DNA of 64,000 nt from Chitinophagales bacterium (lineage in GTDB: Bacteria; Bacteroidota; Bacteroidia; Chitinophagales; UBA8649): the NCBI GenBank assembly GCA_020635995.1, contig JACJYS010000003.1, positions 1 to 64,000 on the forward strand, written 5' to 3'. The translations under genes and the position numbers were made by a program. Shown here piece by piece: positions 43,648-53,772 of this stretch (its first letter is position 1; every line of letters begins with the position of its first letter). The notes below the pieces were generated by a model. The model had not been told where the DNA came from. It ran no database searches and saw only the letters and a list, made by a program, of their open reading frames with translations.

Positions 43648-46305
43648 CTACAAATTAGCCAAACTCTCTTCTAAAAGTTTTATTTTAGCTAAAGCATCTG
43701 CTTGCTTTTGTTTTTCTATAGCTACTACTTTTTCTGGTGCGTTGTTTACAAATCTCTCGTTGTTGAGTTTTCCTTCTACCGATTTTAAAAAACCTTTTGT
43801 ATAGTTTAATTCTTCTTGCAGTTCTTGTTTCTTAGCATCTAAATCTACTTCCTTATTCAAATCAATAAAAAACTGCTGCCCTTTTACTATAAAACTTTCT
43901 GCCCCATTTATTTTATCTGTAGTTTTTTCAAGCAGTTCTAAACCTGCCATTTCTATAAGTTTGTCCGCAAAATCAGCATAAATACTTTCGTTATCAGTAA
44001 GTACATAAGCTTTTACTTTATCGGCATTTTTAAGTTGATTTTTAAGCCTAATTTCTCTTATAGCTGTTAGAATTTCTTTAGCATATTCTCCTTTATCTAT
44101 TATTGCTGTATCTACTTTTCCTACTGTAGGCCACTGCGTTAAGTTTATAGACGCTCCTGCTGCTCGTTTTTCCATATCTTGCCATATTTCTTCTGTAATA
44201 AATGGCATAAAAGGATGTAATAACTGCAATACTTTTTCAAAAAACGCTAAAGTTTTATTCAGTGTTTCTTTATCTTGTGTTTTGCCATATTCCGGTTTTA
44301 CAAACTCTAAATAAGTACTAAAGAAATCTTGCCAAATAAAATTATATAAAGTAAATAACGCCTCAGAAATTCGGTAAGAATCTAATGAGCTATTTACATT
44401 TTCTATAGTTGCACTCAGTTTGTTTTCAAACCACTTTATAGTGTTAGCATTATTGCTTGGTTTGTCTTCCGCATTTTCTTGCCACATTTTTACTAAACCG
44501 TAAGCATTCCATATTTTAGTAGTAAACTTTTTGCCTTGTTCGCATAGTTTTTCATCAAACAGCAAATCATTTCCTGCCGAGCTAGCACTCATCATTCCAA
44601 AACGAACGCCATCGGCACTATATTCATCTAATAATTTTAGTGCATCGGGAGAATTTCCTAAAGATTTTGACATTTTACGTCTTTGACTATCCCTAACCAT
44701 TCCTGTAAAATAAACATCTTTAAATGGCTTTTGTAGGTCTATTGGTCGTTTGCTACCATCGGCTAAAGGTATAGTAGGTGTAAATTCATAAGCACCAAAA
44801 ATCATACGTGCTACCCAAAAGAATAAAATATCCCAGCCTGTTACCAAAACATTTGTAGGGTAATAATAATTAAAGTCTTTTCTATCGCCTTCAAAACCAT
44901 CAAAAACGGAAATAGGCCACAGCATAGATGAAAACCATGTATCAAGCACATCATTATCTTGACGTAAATCTGCTATAGTTAAATCTTTATTATTGAATTT
45001 AGCCTTTGCTTTTTCTACCGCTTCTTCTTCATTGTGTGCTACCACAAAGTCTTCTCCGTAGTACCAAACCGGTATTTGATGCCCCCACCACAACTGTCGG
45101 GAAATAGGCCAATCTCTAATATTATCCAACCAATGTTTATACACTTTTTTAAAATGAGGTGGCACTATATTAATGTCATCATTCATTACGTGTTTTAATG
45201 GCTTTTTTATTATTTCGTCCATTTTAACAAACCACTGCAATGATAAACGTGGCTCTACTACGGTATCGCTGTTTCTTTCAGAAAAACCTACATTATTTAC
45301 TATGTCTTCTGTTTTTTCAAGCAAATCATTTTTAGCTAAAAGCTCCGCCATTTTATCTCTAACTACAAATCTATCTTCGCCCACAAAAATTTGTCCAGCT
45401 TCACTAATTGTTCCATCTTCATTAAAAACGTCTATGGTTTCTAAATTGTGGCGTTGCCCTATTTCATAGTCATTAATATCGTGTGCAGGCGTAACTTTAA
45501 GCATTCCTGTACCAAATTCTATATCAATATAGCTGTCGCAAATAATGGGTACTTCTCTGTTAATTATAGGTACTATTACTTTTTTGCCATGCAAATGCTT
45601 ATATCTTTCGTCATCGGGGTGCACACAAACGGCAGTATCGCCCATTATTGTTTCCGGACGAGTAGTGGCAACAGTAATATAATCTTCAGTCCCAACAATT
45701 TTATATTTTACGTAGTAAAGCTTAGAATTTACTTCTTTGCGTATTACCTCTTCATTGCTTAAAGTGGTTTGTGCCTTGGGGTCCCAATTTACAATTTGCC
45801 AATCTCTATAAATATATCCTTTTTCGTACCAAATATTAAATACTTTGTTTACCGCTCTATTTAAAGAAGGTTCCATGGTAAATCGTTCTCTATCCCAATC
45901 GCAAGAAGCTCCCATGCGTTTAAGTTGATTTACTATTATTCCACCGTATTTATCTTTCCACTCAAAACAATGCTCTAAAAATTCTTCTCTGGAAATATCG
46001 CTTTTTTTAATACCTTCTTCTCTTAATTTAGCCACTACTTTAGATTCTGTGGCAATGGCGGCATGGTCAGTACCGGGCACCCAGCAAGCGTTTTTGCCCA
46101 GCATACGTGCTCTACGAATTAAAATATCTTGAATAGTATTGTTGAGTATATGCCCCATGTGCAAAACTCCCGTAACATTTGGTGGAGGAATAACTATAGT
46201 GTATGGCTCACGCTGGTCTAGTTCAGATTTGAATATCTTATTATCTAACCAATATTGATACCATTTTTTTTCTACTTCTAAAGGATTGTATGTTTGTTTG
46301 CTCAT
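43648..46305 (-). CDS. valS: valyl-tRNA synthetase
   Basis: Class I aminoacyl-tRNA synthetase, 885 residues. HIGH-type motif HMGH at 49-52, KMSKS near residue 543, an editing domain between them (TTRPETIMGDTAVCVHPDDE) and a C-terminal coiled coil (about 820-885). Complete and typical. Confidence 0.99.
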   Translation of the reverse strand: MSKQTYNPLEVEKKWYQYWLDNKIFKSELDQREPYTIVIPPPNVTGVLHMGHILNNTIQDILIRRARMLGKNACWVPGTDHAAIATESKVVAKLREEGIKKSDISREEFLEHCFEWKDKYGGIIVNQLKRMGASCDWDRERFTMEPSLNRAVNKVFNIWYEKGYIYRDWQIVNWDPKAQTTLSNEEVIRKEVNSKLYYVKYKIVGTEDYITVATTRPETIMGDTAVCVHPDDERYKHLHGKKVIVPIINREVPIICDSYIDIEFGTGMLKVTPAHDINDYEIGQRHNLETIDVFNEDGTISEAGQIFVGEDRFVVRDKMAELLAKNDLLEKTEDIVNNVGFSERNSDTVVEPRLSLQWFVKMDEIIKKPLKHVMNDDINIVPPHFKKVYKHWLDNIRDWPISRQLWWGHQIPVWYYGEDFVVAHNEEEAVEKAKAKFNNKDLTIADLRQDNDVLDTWFSSMLWPISVFDGFEGDRKDFNYYYPTNVLVTGWDILFFWVARMIFGAYEFTPTIPLADGSKRPIDLQKPFKDVYFTGMVRDSQRRKMSKSLGNSPDALKLLDEYSADGVRFGMMSASSAGNDLLFDEKLCEQGKKFTTKIWNAYGLVKMWQENAEDKPSNNANTIKWFENKLSATIENVNSSLDSYRISEALFTLYNFIWQDFFSTYLEFVKPEYGKTQDKETLNKTLAFFEKVLQLLHPFMPFITEEIWQDMEKRAAGASINLTQWPTVGKVDTAIIDKGEYAKEILTAIREIRLKNQLKNADKVKAYVLTDNESIYADFADKLIEMAGLELLEKTTDKINGAESFIVKGQQFFIDLNKEVDLDAKKQELQEELNYTKGFLKSVEGKLNNERFVNNAPEKVVAIEKQKQADALAKIKLLEESLANL

Positions 46306-46366
46306 TTTAATTTTTCAGATTTGCAAAGTTATTAAATAAGAATTTTTGGTTGAAATTATATCAAAT

Positions 46367-46396
46367 AAAAAAGGCTCCACTTAGGAAGCCTTTTCT
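46367..46396 (-). terminator. terminator of the giant adhesin gene
   Basis: Stem AAAGGCT/AGCCTTT with a loop of about 10 nt, followed by TTTTTT on the minus strand, 19 nt after the stop of the 2221-residue gene. Confidence 0.8.
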
Positions 46397-46414
46397 ATTT
46401 ATTTTTTATAAATA

Positions 46415-49400
46415 CTACCTCAATACGGTAATTGTTCCACTAAATGTTTCTGTTCTATCGTCAAAATAGCTGACTTCTACTTGATAGACATAAGTACCTA
46501 TTGGCACAGGCTGTCCTTTATAAGTTCCGTCCCATGCACTTCGTGGATTAGAACAGTCTAATGTATTAGGATCTGCCGGTCCATTAGTTTGCGTAGCATT
46601 AGCAAAAACCATTTCTCCCCAACGGTTAAATACTTTTACATCTAAGTTTTTAGCTCCAGCTACGTTCATTTCAAAATAATCATTTAAACAATCGGCATTA
46701 GGAGAAAAAGCATTAGGGAAAAATACAGGGAAATCTGTTCTAACGGTTACATCTAAAGTATCAAAAGTAGAACAACCTACTCCGTTTATAAATTCTATTA
46801 CTTCCACTATAACTTGCGTTGTTTGTGTAATATTAGCACTTGGATTAGGACATAAAGTGTCATAATCGCAATTGTCATAATTAAAATCTATAGGACTCCA
46901 AATGTAATTTATAATGGTAGTAGAGTCTGTAGTGTTTGAAAGTACGGCATCAAAATCAACTTGCTCGCCATTAACTATTATTATTTCTTCATCTTCATTA
47001 ATTACACTTGCTGTTGAACCAAATAAATTAACTTGAACAGAAGTGTTTGAAGAAATTTGGAACTGTGTACTTGCCACGCAACCTCTATTGTCTTCTACAC
47101 TTACAAAATAAGAACCTGCACCTAAATTATTATAGAAACTGTCTGTTTGATAATTTCCGTTTAGCTCATAGCTGTACGGTGCATTACCTCCATCTACCAC
47201 TATGCTTGCATAGCCATCTCTTCCGCTTATACAAGTTGAATTTCCCGGTTCTACACTAACCGTCATAGTATCCGGATTGGTTAAATAAACAGAATCTAAA
47301 AGTACGCATCCATTGTGATCGGTAATGGTAACTACATACCATCTATCTCCACTTAATTGATTAGCTACCATTCCGTATTGAAGCGGAGTAGTATTCCACT
47401 CATAAGAGTATGGCAATGTTCCACCATTTACGCCTACAGAAGCTATCCCTGTTTCTTCGCCAGGACAACCAGGCTGCGTAGGCGAAATATTGCTTACTAA
47501 TTGTTGTGGTTGATTAATAGTATAAGAAGCAGTTTTTATACATCCATTAGCATCGGTAACGGTAATAGTGTATGTATCGGCAGTTAAATTACTTGCCGTT
47601 TCAGCATTTCCGCCACTTGGTGTCCAAGCTATGGTATATGGTGCTGTACCACCTGTAACACTTGTTATTATTTCTCCATTATTTCCTCCAAAGCACGTAA
47701 CATGAGATATTCTTATTAATGTTATTGCTAAATCGGTGGTTGGTCCTGAAATAGTATCACGCACATAAGTGGTACAACCATTAGCATCAGTTACTGTTAC
47801 ACTTACTGCACCTGCTTCTACGTTAGAAACCGTTTGAGCGGTATCATTATTATGCCATAAATAAGTATAAGGTGCTGTGCCTCCTGTAACATTTACGGTA
47901 GCTTGCCCACTCTCATTGCCATAACACAACACATCTACTGTTGAAATAGAAGCAGAAAGTGCAACACTTGGCTCGGTAATGGTAAAAGTATCAGAAACAG
48001 AACAGCCTTTATTATCTGTTACTGTTAAATAATAATCTCCACCACTTAACCCGGAAATATCTTCATTGGCAGATGAGAAACCGGCATTAGAGCTTGTCCA
48101 AGAATAAGTATAAGTTGGCGTACCGCCTGTAACATTAACGCCTATACTTCCTTCGTTTTTGCCAAAGCAGTTTACATTATTTAATGACTCAAGGGCAATA
48201 TTTAACTCAGCAGGTTCTTGTATTTGTACTGGAGTTACCGGATAATTTGTTGTACATAAACTATCGTCATAAAGTTTTATAAAATAATTTCCTGCACCTA
48301 ATCCTCCAAATATATTAGATGTAGAAGTGTCATTATTTATCACATAATTTGCATTGCCATTAAAGCTGGTACCGTAAACAGCTATTTGCCCATCATTTGC
48401 TCCATTACAATTTGGTTCTGTTACAAATAATGAATCAAATCTTGGAGATTGCAATTGAGAAACTTCCAATAAATTATTCATATTAGAAGTACATCCATTA
48501 GAGTCCGTAGCCACGGCATAATAAAATCCTTCTAAAGTTTGATTTCCAAAGGAAATAGTATCTCCAGTTCCTGTAATAGGCAACCCAACACTTACAGAAG
48601 CATTGTAATATAATTGATAAGTAACAAATAAATCTGAACTATCTAATAATATTTCAGCACCTCCTGTACCTACACAATAACTTCCTCCTCCAATTAAATT
48701 ATGTGATGGAGGACCTGAAGAAGACGTAACTGTAGCAAAACCTTGCATAGTATCTAAACAACCCGGAGGATTCAGATATTGAGCTATAACATAATAGTTG
48801 CCCAAATCAGTATGAGAGCCTAAAGTAATTGCTCCTCCAGAACCATTATTTGAAGCTACGGGATTCCAAACTCCTGCATTATCATAGTATAAAGTATATT
48901 GAGTTCCTATTTCTGAACCATCTACACCAATAAGTACACCTGTTGATGAATTAGAACAAACAACACCTCCACCCGTTACATTAAATAAAGTAGGTGTAGA
49001 TACAATATTAATTGTAACATTTGTAGGTAAAATTATCTCACAACCAACAACTCTGTAGGCATGAACTTCGTATAATCCTGCTATGGTTTGATTGCCAAAA
49101 GAAATAGTTCCTCCTGTTCCTAACAGCGTTTGTCCAGTAGTAGTACCATTAGCATATAACTCATAAATAACACCCACTTCAGAAGCAATTACATTAATAG
49201 GCAATCCATTATCTCCAAAACAATAATCACCACCTCCTTGCACAACCGGTGCAGAACTAGGGTCAGCTGCAACATATACTGTATGATAAACCGGTATTGA
49301 CCATCCGCAACATTCGTCTTCAACTTGATACTTTATTTGAAAAACTCCATAGCCTGGCAAACCAGGTCCACCAAAATAGTTTACACTCACATTTCCCGGA

Positions 49401-52400
49401 TCTTCTACAGTTCCTGTATAAACAGGAGAAGGGTTAGGATTTATTACATTATATGGATTACTTACTTGCTGAATTGTCCATCTAAAAGATTTTGAACCAC
49501 TAATACTATTAGGATTACTTGAAATAATAAATTGATTTCCATTGCAAATAGTATCTTCTACGACATTAATTTCGGGTAAATCTCTAACATCATCTATAAA
49601 AACAAAGTTATTATAAAGTGTAGCACCGTTTAAAAGGTCTTTTTTACCTACTGAAGTAAAATATACCGTAGCTTCATTGGCTGGATATGAATAATTTCCT
49701 GCGGATACATTATCAACTAACTGACCATCTGTCCCGAAATCTGCAAATGAACCAGAAGATTTAGTATAATAAACTTCGGAATTTGTACAACCTCTTGGGT
49801 ATCGTGCAGTATTTACTGGCGTAACAGGCACGTATCCTCCTGATGCAGAAGAGTTTACAACTATTGGAGCTAAAGAACTAACTGTAGGAACAGTTCCTCC
49901 TCCTGCTGTAGCTATTGCTAATCTTACACCGCTATTGGCATCTCCACCATCTCCACCTTTTCCTCCGGCACTTCCTGCTCCACCATATCCACCTCTGTTA
50001 GAGTCTCCATCGCTACATCCATTTCCTTGTGCAGATTGTGCACGGCTAGATCCACCATTACCCCCTGTACCGCCAAACCCACCTTGCCCTAATGCTCCGG
50101 AATTAACCTCAGAATTTAAGACATTTCCTCCTGCACCTCCGTTAAAGATAAATATCCCATAAGAAGATCCTCCACCTTTTCCTCCTGCTGCGGCACCACC
50201 ACCACCGCCTCCACCAGAGCCACCAGAACCACCACCTCCAGCGGCATCACAACCTCCGGTATCTCTACCAGCACCGCCACCGCCACCGCCACCGGAACCA
50301 CCAGCTCCAGCAGTGCCGTTAGTACCATAAGATGGCATAAAATATCCAGAGACAAAAGTAGCAGCTACAGTAACACCATTAGCTCCCGAAGTACCTGGAG
50401 CTGTAGCATCGCCACCAGCCCCACCATAAGGTGTATCTCCATTATTGCCATCCGGTGGTCCGCCTATTCCTGCATTTCCTGCACTAACTCCACTTCCGGC
50501 TAAACCATTAAATCCATTAGAACTTGAATTTTCATCTCTTCCATTTCCTCCTCTGCCTCCTGCTCCTCCATTAGATGCAGAACCACTTATACTGGATGCA
50601 TTAGCACCTCCACTTCCACCTCCGCCTCCATTTCCGCCAGAGCCACCACTATCTGTACCCGTTATATTACATCTACATTGTCCTGCTCCCCCTGTTGCTC
50701 CTGTTGCTCCTTGTGCTCCATTAGCTCCATCCCATGCTGAGTTGTACCCCGATTGATTAGGGTCTCCTTGTCCGTTAGTTGCATTCCCTGCATTAATTAT
50801 ACATCTTGTTATTTCATATCCGGACGAACCATTTATCCATATAGCATAATTTGATTTTCCAAATCCATTTGATGTTTGTCCTGATGCATCTACTGTATTT
50901 ATAGTTAAATCTTGCAATAACCAATTATTTGTTCCATTGGATTTGAATCCAACTACATGAGCGATATCTCCATTTATAGTTTCTTGTCCAGAAAAATTAA
51001 TTGTAGAAACTGAAGAAGTATTTTTTCTCCATAATCCACTAGAAATTTGCCATCCTCCTTCTAAAATAATATTATTTGGAATGTTTACAGGATTAGAAAT
51101 ATTATATACTCCTTCTAATAATCTAACATGATTTCTTGAAGGATCTCCGCTTGCTATAAGTAATGCTTGCAGCAATGACTGTATTGGTTCTAATTCTGTA
51201 CCCGGAAATGCATCATTACCGGTAGGAGAAACATGAATATAGCCACAAGCTCCTTCTGAAACTACTACATCACAAGTTGATGTCATATTGCCACATGGTG
51301 TATTAATTGTCATTGTTACTACATAAACGCCTCCTAATCCACCTGTATTAAATGTTATATCTGTTGTAGTAGCATTAGGTGAAGCAATAACAATGCTAGG
51401 CAATGCAGGAGAAACACTCCAAGTATATGATGTAACATTTGCAAAACCAGCTGGGTCTGGTGGAACTGCTACCGAAAAAGTACCTGTTGCACCAGCAGAA
51501 ACAGCCAAGCCACACAATGGAGAACTTACCGGAGGAGCTGGTGCTCCTGTTTCAAAATAAGTAACTCTTATACATTCAGATATAACTTCATTCATTCTTG
51601 GTCCAGTACTACTTGTACTTCCAGAGCCGTCTCTATTAGAAACTATTAATCTATAAACTTTTGAACCTGTAGTTTGAGGAGGTGTAAAATCTTTACAATT
51701 TTCTCCAGATATATCTGTCCATGTAGCTCCCACAGGACAACCCGGACCTCCTACACTATTATCATCTGCCACTTGCCATTGATAGTATGTGCCGTTAGTA
51801 ACAGTTGGCGTAATATTTAAAGGTGTGCCAATACACTCTACTAAATCTTTACTTCCGGGAATAGTTACCGTTGGTGCACTCATTGTATATTTATATCTCA
51901 CTTTTACTATCCAGTTTCCAAATTGAACAGCATTACTAATTCTTACTGGCACATCAATAACATTCCATGTATCTGCCGGAGCATCTCTCCAACTAATTGT
52001 TTTTGTTAGAAAAGCACGAAAATCATCTACATTTGTTCCACTTGAATTATATTGACATTCTAAAGCATCTGCACAGGTACCATTTCCATCTTCTCCTTCC
52101 CAAACTTCAACTTCAAATGAAAAACTCTCCATATTTGTAGTACCTGCTGTATAGGACTTATTCAACATTTGTACCGAACCTGTTGGCACCATATTCCATT
52201 CCGGTTGATTTTGGTCTAATACGGTTATTGGTAAGCCATAATCGCAATTTACACACGACCAAGGAGTGTAATTAACATCTAAATTATCTTTAGCTCTTAA
52301 CTTTAATCTTATATCTTCAGCACCACTTACACTAACTAAACATGCTCCACCGTCAAAATCAGAATCACTCCATACTCCCATAAACTCAACATCTAAATCT

Positions 52401-53080
52401 ATAGCTGCATCATTATAAATAGGACTACTGCACAAAGCAGGCAAAGGCGTTACCCAATCCCATTGATAAGCCAGCACTACGCCATAATAATCAGCATGAC
52501 TACCATTTGATTCTACCATTGCATAGTGCACTTCTCCCGCTGGAGCGGATCTAAAACTATAAACACTTTGGTATGTTGATGTTGTAATTCTATTATCATC
52601 ACTTTCTAATCCTAAAAAGCCACAAGAGCCCTCATAAGCCCATGCATCTCCACAGTCATCTTCAAAAAATTCTGCTACTCTAAAATCAAAAGAATTTGGT
52701 ACTAATGTACCCGTATAGGTTCTGTCAAATATTTTATATCCTTTAGTGGCTGGAGATTCAAGTACCACAGACGAAGGCAATTGTGTGCCTGCTAATTGAT
52801 TCATTCCATAGAATGAGTTATTATCTCCGTCCCATCTTAAATTAAATCCTGAAGGAGAATAATCATACCCCGGAGTGGCACTATTAGGAACTCTAACTTG
52901 TAAATTCTTAGCCACATATTCTTGCACTCCCGATTCATCACAGTTGGCGTTAGACCACACTTTATGCACCCAAACTCTCAGTCTTATCTGTCCATCATTA
53001 TATACCTGTGCATTCAAAGAATTAAATGAAAAAATCAATGAAGCCAAAGAAAATATTAATACAATGTAATTTTTTTTCAT
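46415..53080 (-). CDS. giant T9SS type B adhesin with SprB-like repeats
   Basis: A 2221-residue exported protein. Signal peptide to about residue 25 (SFNSLNAQ). The N-terminal 600 residues are beta-sandwich and PKD-like. A right-handed beta-helix-like segment starts HVSPTGNDAFPG near 615. A Gly-rich, partly collagen-like block occupies about 775-1045. Residues about 1560-2040 carry seven or so SprB-type repeats with the pattern VTGGTAPYTYLW. The C-terminus (about 2130-2221, FFPNAFSPNADCLNDYFEM) is the gliding-motility/type B sorting domain. Probably a cell-surface adhesin; exact ligand unknown. It follows a small secreted protein gene by 17 nt. Confidence 0.92.
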   Translation of the reverse strand: MKKNYIVLIFSLASLIFSFNSLNAQVYNDGQIRLRVWVHKVWSNANCDESGVQEYVAKNLQVRVPNSATPGYDYSPSGFNLRWDGDNNSFYGMNQLAGTQLPSSVVLESPATKGYKIFDRTYTGTLVPNSFDFRVAEFFEDDCGDAWAYEGSCGFLGLESDDNRITTSTYQSVYSFRSAPAGEVHYAMVESNGSHADYYGVVLAYQWDWVTPLPALCSSPIYNDAAIDLDVEFMGVWSDSDFDGGACLVSVSGAEDIRLKLRAKDNLDVNYTPWSCVNCDYGLPITVLDQNQPEWNMVPTGSVQMLNKSYTAGTTNMESFSFEVEVWEGEDGNGTCADALECQYNSSGTNVDDFRAFLTKTISWRDAPADTWNVIDVPVRISNAVQFGNWIVKVRYKYTMSAPTVTIPGSKDLVECIGTPLNITPTVTNGTYYQWQVADDNSVGGPGCPVGATWTDISGENCKDFTPPQTTGSKVYRLIVSNRDGSGSTSSTGPRMNEVISECIRVTYFETGAPAPPVSSPLCGLAVSAGATGTFSVAVPPDPAGFANVTSYTWSVSPALPSIVIASPNATTTDITFNTGGLGGVYVVTMTINTPCGNMTSTCDVVVSEGACGYIHVSPTGNDAFPGTELEPIQSLLQALLIASGDPSRNHVRLLEGVYNISNPVNIPNNIILEGGWQISSGLWRKNTSSVSTINFSGQETINGDIAHVVGFKSNGTNNWLLQDLTINTVDASGQTSNGFGKSNYAIWINGSSGYEITRCIINAGNATNGQGDPNQSGYNSAWDGANGAQGATGATGGAGQCRCNITGTDSGGSGGNGGGGGSGGANASSISGSASNGGAGGRGGNGRDENSSSNGFNGLAGSGVSAGNAGIGGPPDGNNGDTPYGGAGGDATAPGTSGANGVTVAATFVSGYFMPSYGTNGTAGAGGSGGGGGGGAGRDTGGCDAAGGGGSGGSGGGGGGGAAAGGKGGGSSYGIFIFNGGAGGNVLNSEVNSGALGQGGFGGTGGNGGSSRAQSAQGNGCSDGDSNRGGYGGAGSAGGKGGDGGDANSGVRLAIATAGGGTVPTVSSLAPIVVNSSASGGYVPVTPVNTARYPRGCTNSEVYYTKSSGSFADFGTDGQLVDNVSAGNYSYPANEATVYFTSVGKKDLLNGATLYNNFVFIDDVRDLPEINVVEDTICNGNQFIISSNPNSISGSKSFRWTIQQVSNPYNVINPNPSPVYTGTVEDPGNVSVNYFGGPGLPGYGVFQIKYQVEDECCGWSIPVYHTVYVAADPSSAPVVQGGGDYCFGDNGLPINVIASEVGVIYELYANGTTTGQTLLGTGGTISFGNQTIAGLYEVHAYRVVGCEIILPTNVTINIVSTPTLFNVTGGGVVCSNSSTGVLIGVDGSEIGTQYTLYYDNAGVWNPVASNNGSGGAITLGSHTDLGNYYVIAQYLNPPGCLDTMQGFATVTSSSGPPSHNLIGGGSYCVGTGGAEILLDSSDLFVTYQLYYNASVSVGLPITGTGDTISFGNQTLEGFYYAVATDSNGCTSNMNNLLEVSQLQSPRFDSLFVTEPNCNGANDGQIAVYGTSFNGNANYVINNDTSTSNIFGGLGAGNYFIKLYDDSLCTTNYPVTPVQIQEPAELNIALESLNNVNCFGKNEGSIGVNVTGGTPTYTYSWTSSNAGFSSANEDISGLSGGDYYLTVTDNKGCSVSDTFTITEPSVALSASISTVDVLCYGNESGQATVNVTGGTAPYTYLWHNNDTAQTVSNVEAGAVSVTVTDANGCTTYVRDTISGPTTDLAITLIRISHVTCFGGNNGEIITSVTGGTAPYTIAWTPSGGNAETASNLTADTYTITVTDANGCIKTASYTINQPQQLVSNISPTQPGCPGEETGIASVGVNGGTLPYSYEWNTTPLQYGMVANQLSGDRWYVVTITDHNGCVLLDSVYLTNPDTMTVSVEPGNSTCISGRDGYASIVVDGGNAPYSYELNGNYQTDSFYNNLGAGSYFVSVEDNRGCVASTQFQISSNTSVQVNLFGSTASVINEDEEIIIVNGEQVDFDAVLSNTTDSTTIINYIWSPIDFNYDNCDYDTLCPNPSANITQTTQVIVEVIEFINGVGCSTFDTLDVTVRTDFPVFFPNAFSPNADCLNDYFEMNVAGAKNLDVKVFNRWGEMVFANATQTNGPADPNTLDCSNPRSAWDGTYKGQPVPIGTYVYQVEVSYFDDRTETFSGTITVLR

Positions 53081-53097
53081 ATCGTTGGTTTATGGTT

Positions 53098-53571
53098 TTA
53101 GTCGTTTAGCTTAATTATATAAAATCTGTCTTCATGGAGTAAACAAGTAACTCTAACTATGTCAGCTCGTTCATTCTTATAAAAATACAAATCCATGTCA
53201 GCAAGTTTAACATTTTTATCATATCCGTATCTGTATAAAACATTATGCACTTCTACTCTATCTATTTTACTTTTAAAATTTAATAGATTAGTTTTTATAT
53301 CCTTACTAAGTTCCGTGAAAAGTTTATATTGATTTACGGCATCATTTGAGAAATTCTTAAAATAAAAATCAAAAGTAGGTTGCTCCAAATCTGCTCCATA
53401 CACTATTTCTTCACAAAGTTTATCTTGGAGAAAACAAGAGTTTAACTGATTTTCATATATCTTTACTGTACTTGGAGGCAATCTATATTCAGAATTTCTA
53501 TCTATTGTTTGTGCATACTGCACCGCAATGAATAAAGAAAAAATTATTGCAAGGTAAATTTTGTTAATCAT
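53098..53571 (-). CDS. small secreted protein, unknown function
   Basis: A 157-residue protein with a signal peptide (IYLAIIFSLFIAVQYAQ). Two cysteines (CFLQDKLC) may form a disulfide. No family recognised. The 17-nt gap to the giant adhesin suggests co-transcription, so it may be an accessory factor for that protein. Confidence 0.75.
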   Translation of the reverse strand: MINKIYLAIIFSLFIAVQYAQTIDRNSEYRLPPSTVKIYENQLNSCFLQDKLCEEIVYGADLEQPTFDFYFKNFSNDAVNQYKLFTELSKDIKTNLLNFKSKIDRVEVHNVLYRYGYDKNVKLADMDLYFYKNERADIVRVTCLLHEDRFYIIKLND

Positions 53572-53730
53572 ATTAAGTTGTTGGTTTTAAACCACCAAAT
53601 TAACATTTTTTCAGAAAAGTATATAATTTTATTATAAATATTTTATGGTTTGTTGCAAAAAATCGTTTTTTAGCATGTGTACACACAAAATAGATGCATC
53701 ATTTTTATATGTGATGCTATTTTTTCAATA

Positions 53731-53753
53731 TAATACCAATTAGGAATTTATAG
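53731..53753 (+). repeat. dispersed TAATACC-AGGAATTTATA element, copy 3
   Basis: TAATACCAATTAGGAATTTA followed by TAG. It resembles copies at 23941 and 25992. It lies between sppA and the small secreted protein gene. Confidence 0.5.
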
Positions 53754-53772
53754 CGAAAAAGAAAACTTAACT

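Noticed and set aside
43360..43674. A 104-codon plus-strand frame between the IS and valS
   Set aside because: It runs through repeats and the palindrome, has biased random composition and overlaps the valS 3' end.
49935..50756. Proline-rich plus-strand frames opposite the giant adhesin
   Set aside because: They are the complement of the glycine-rich block.
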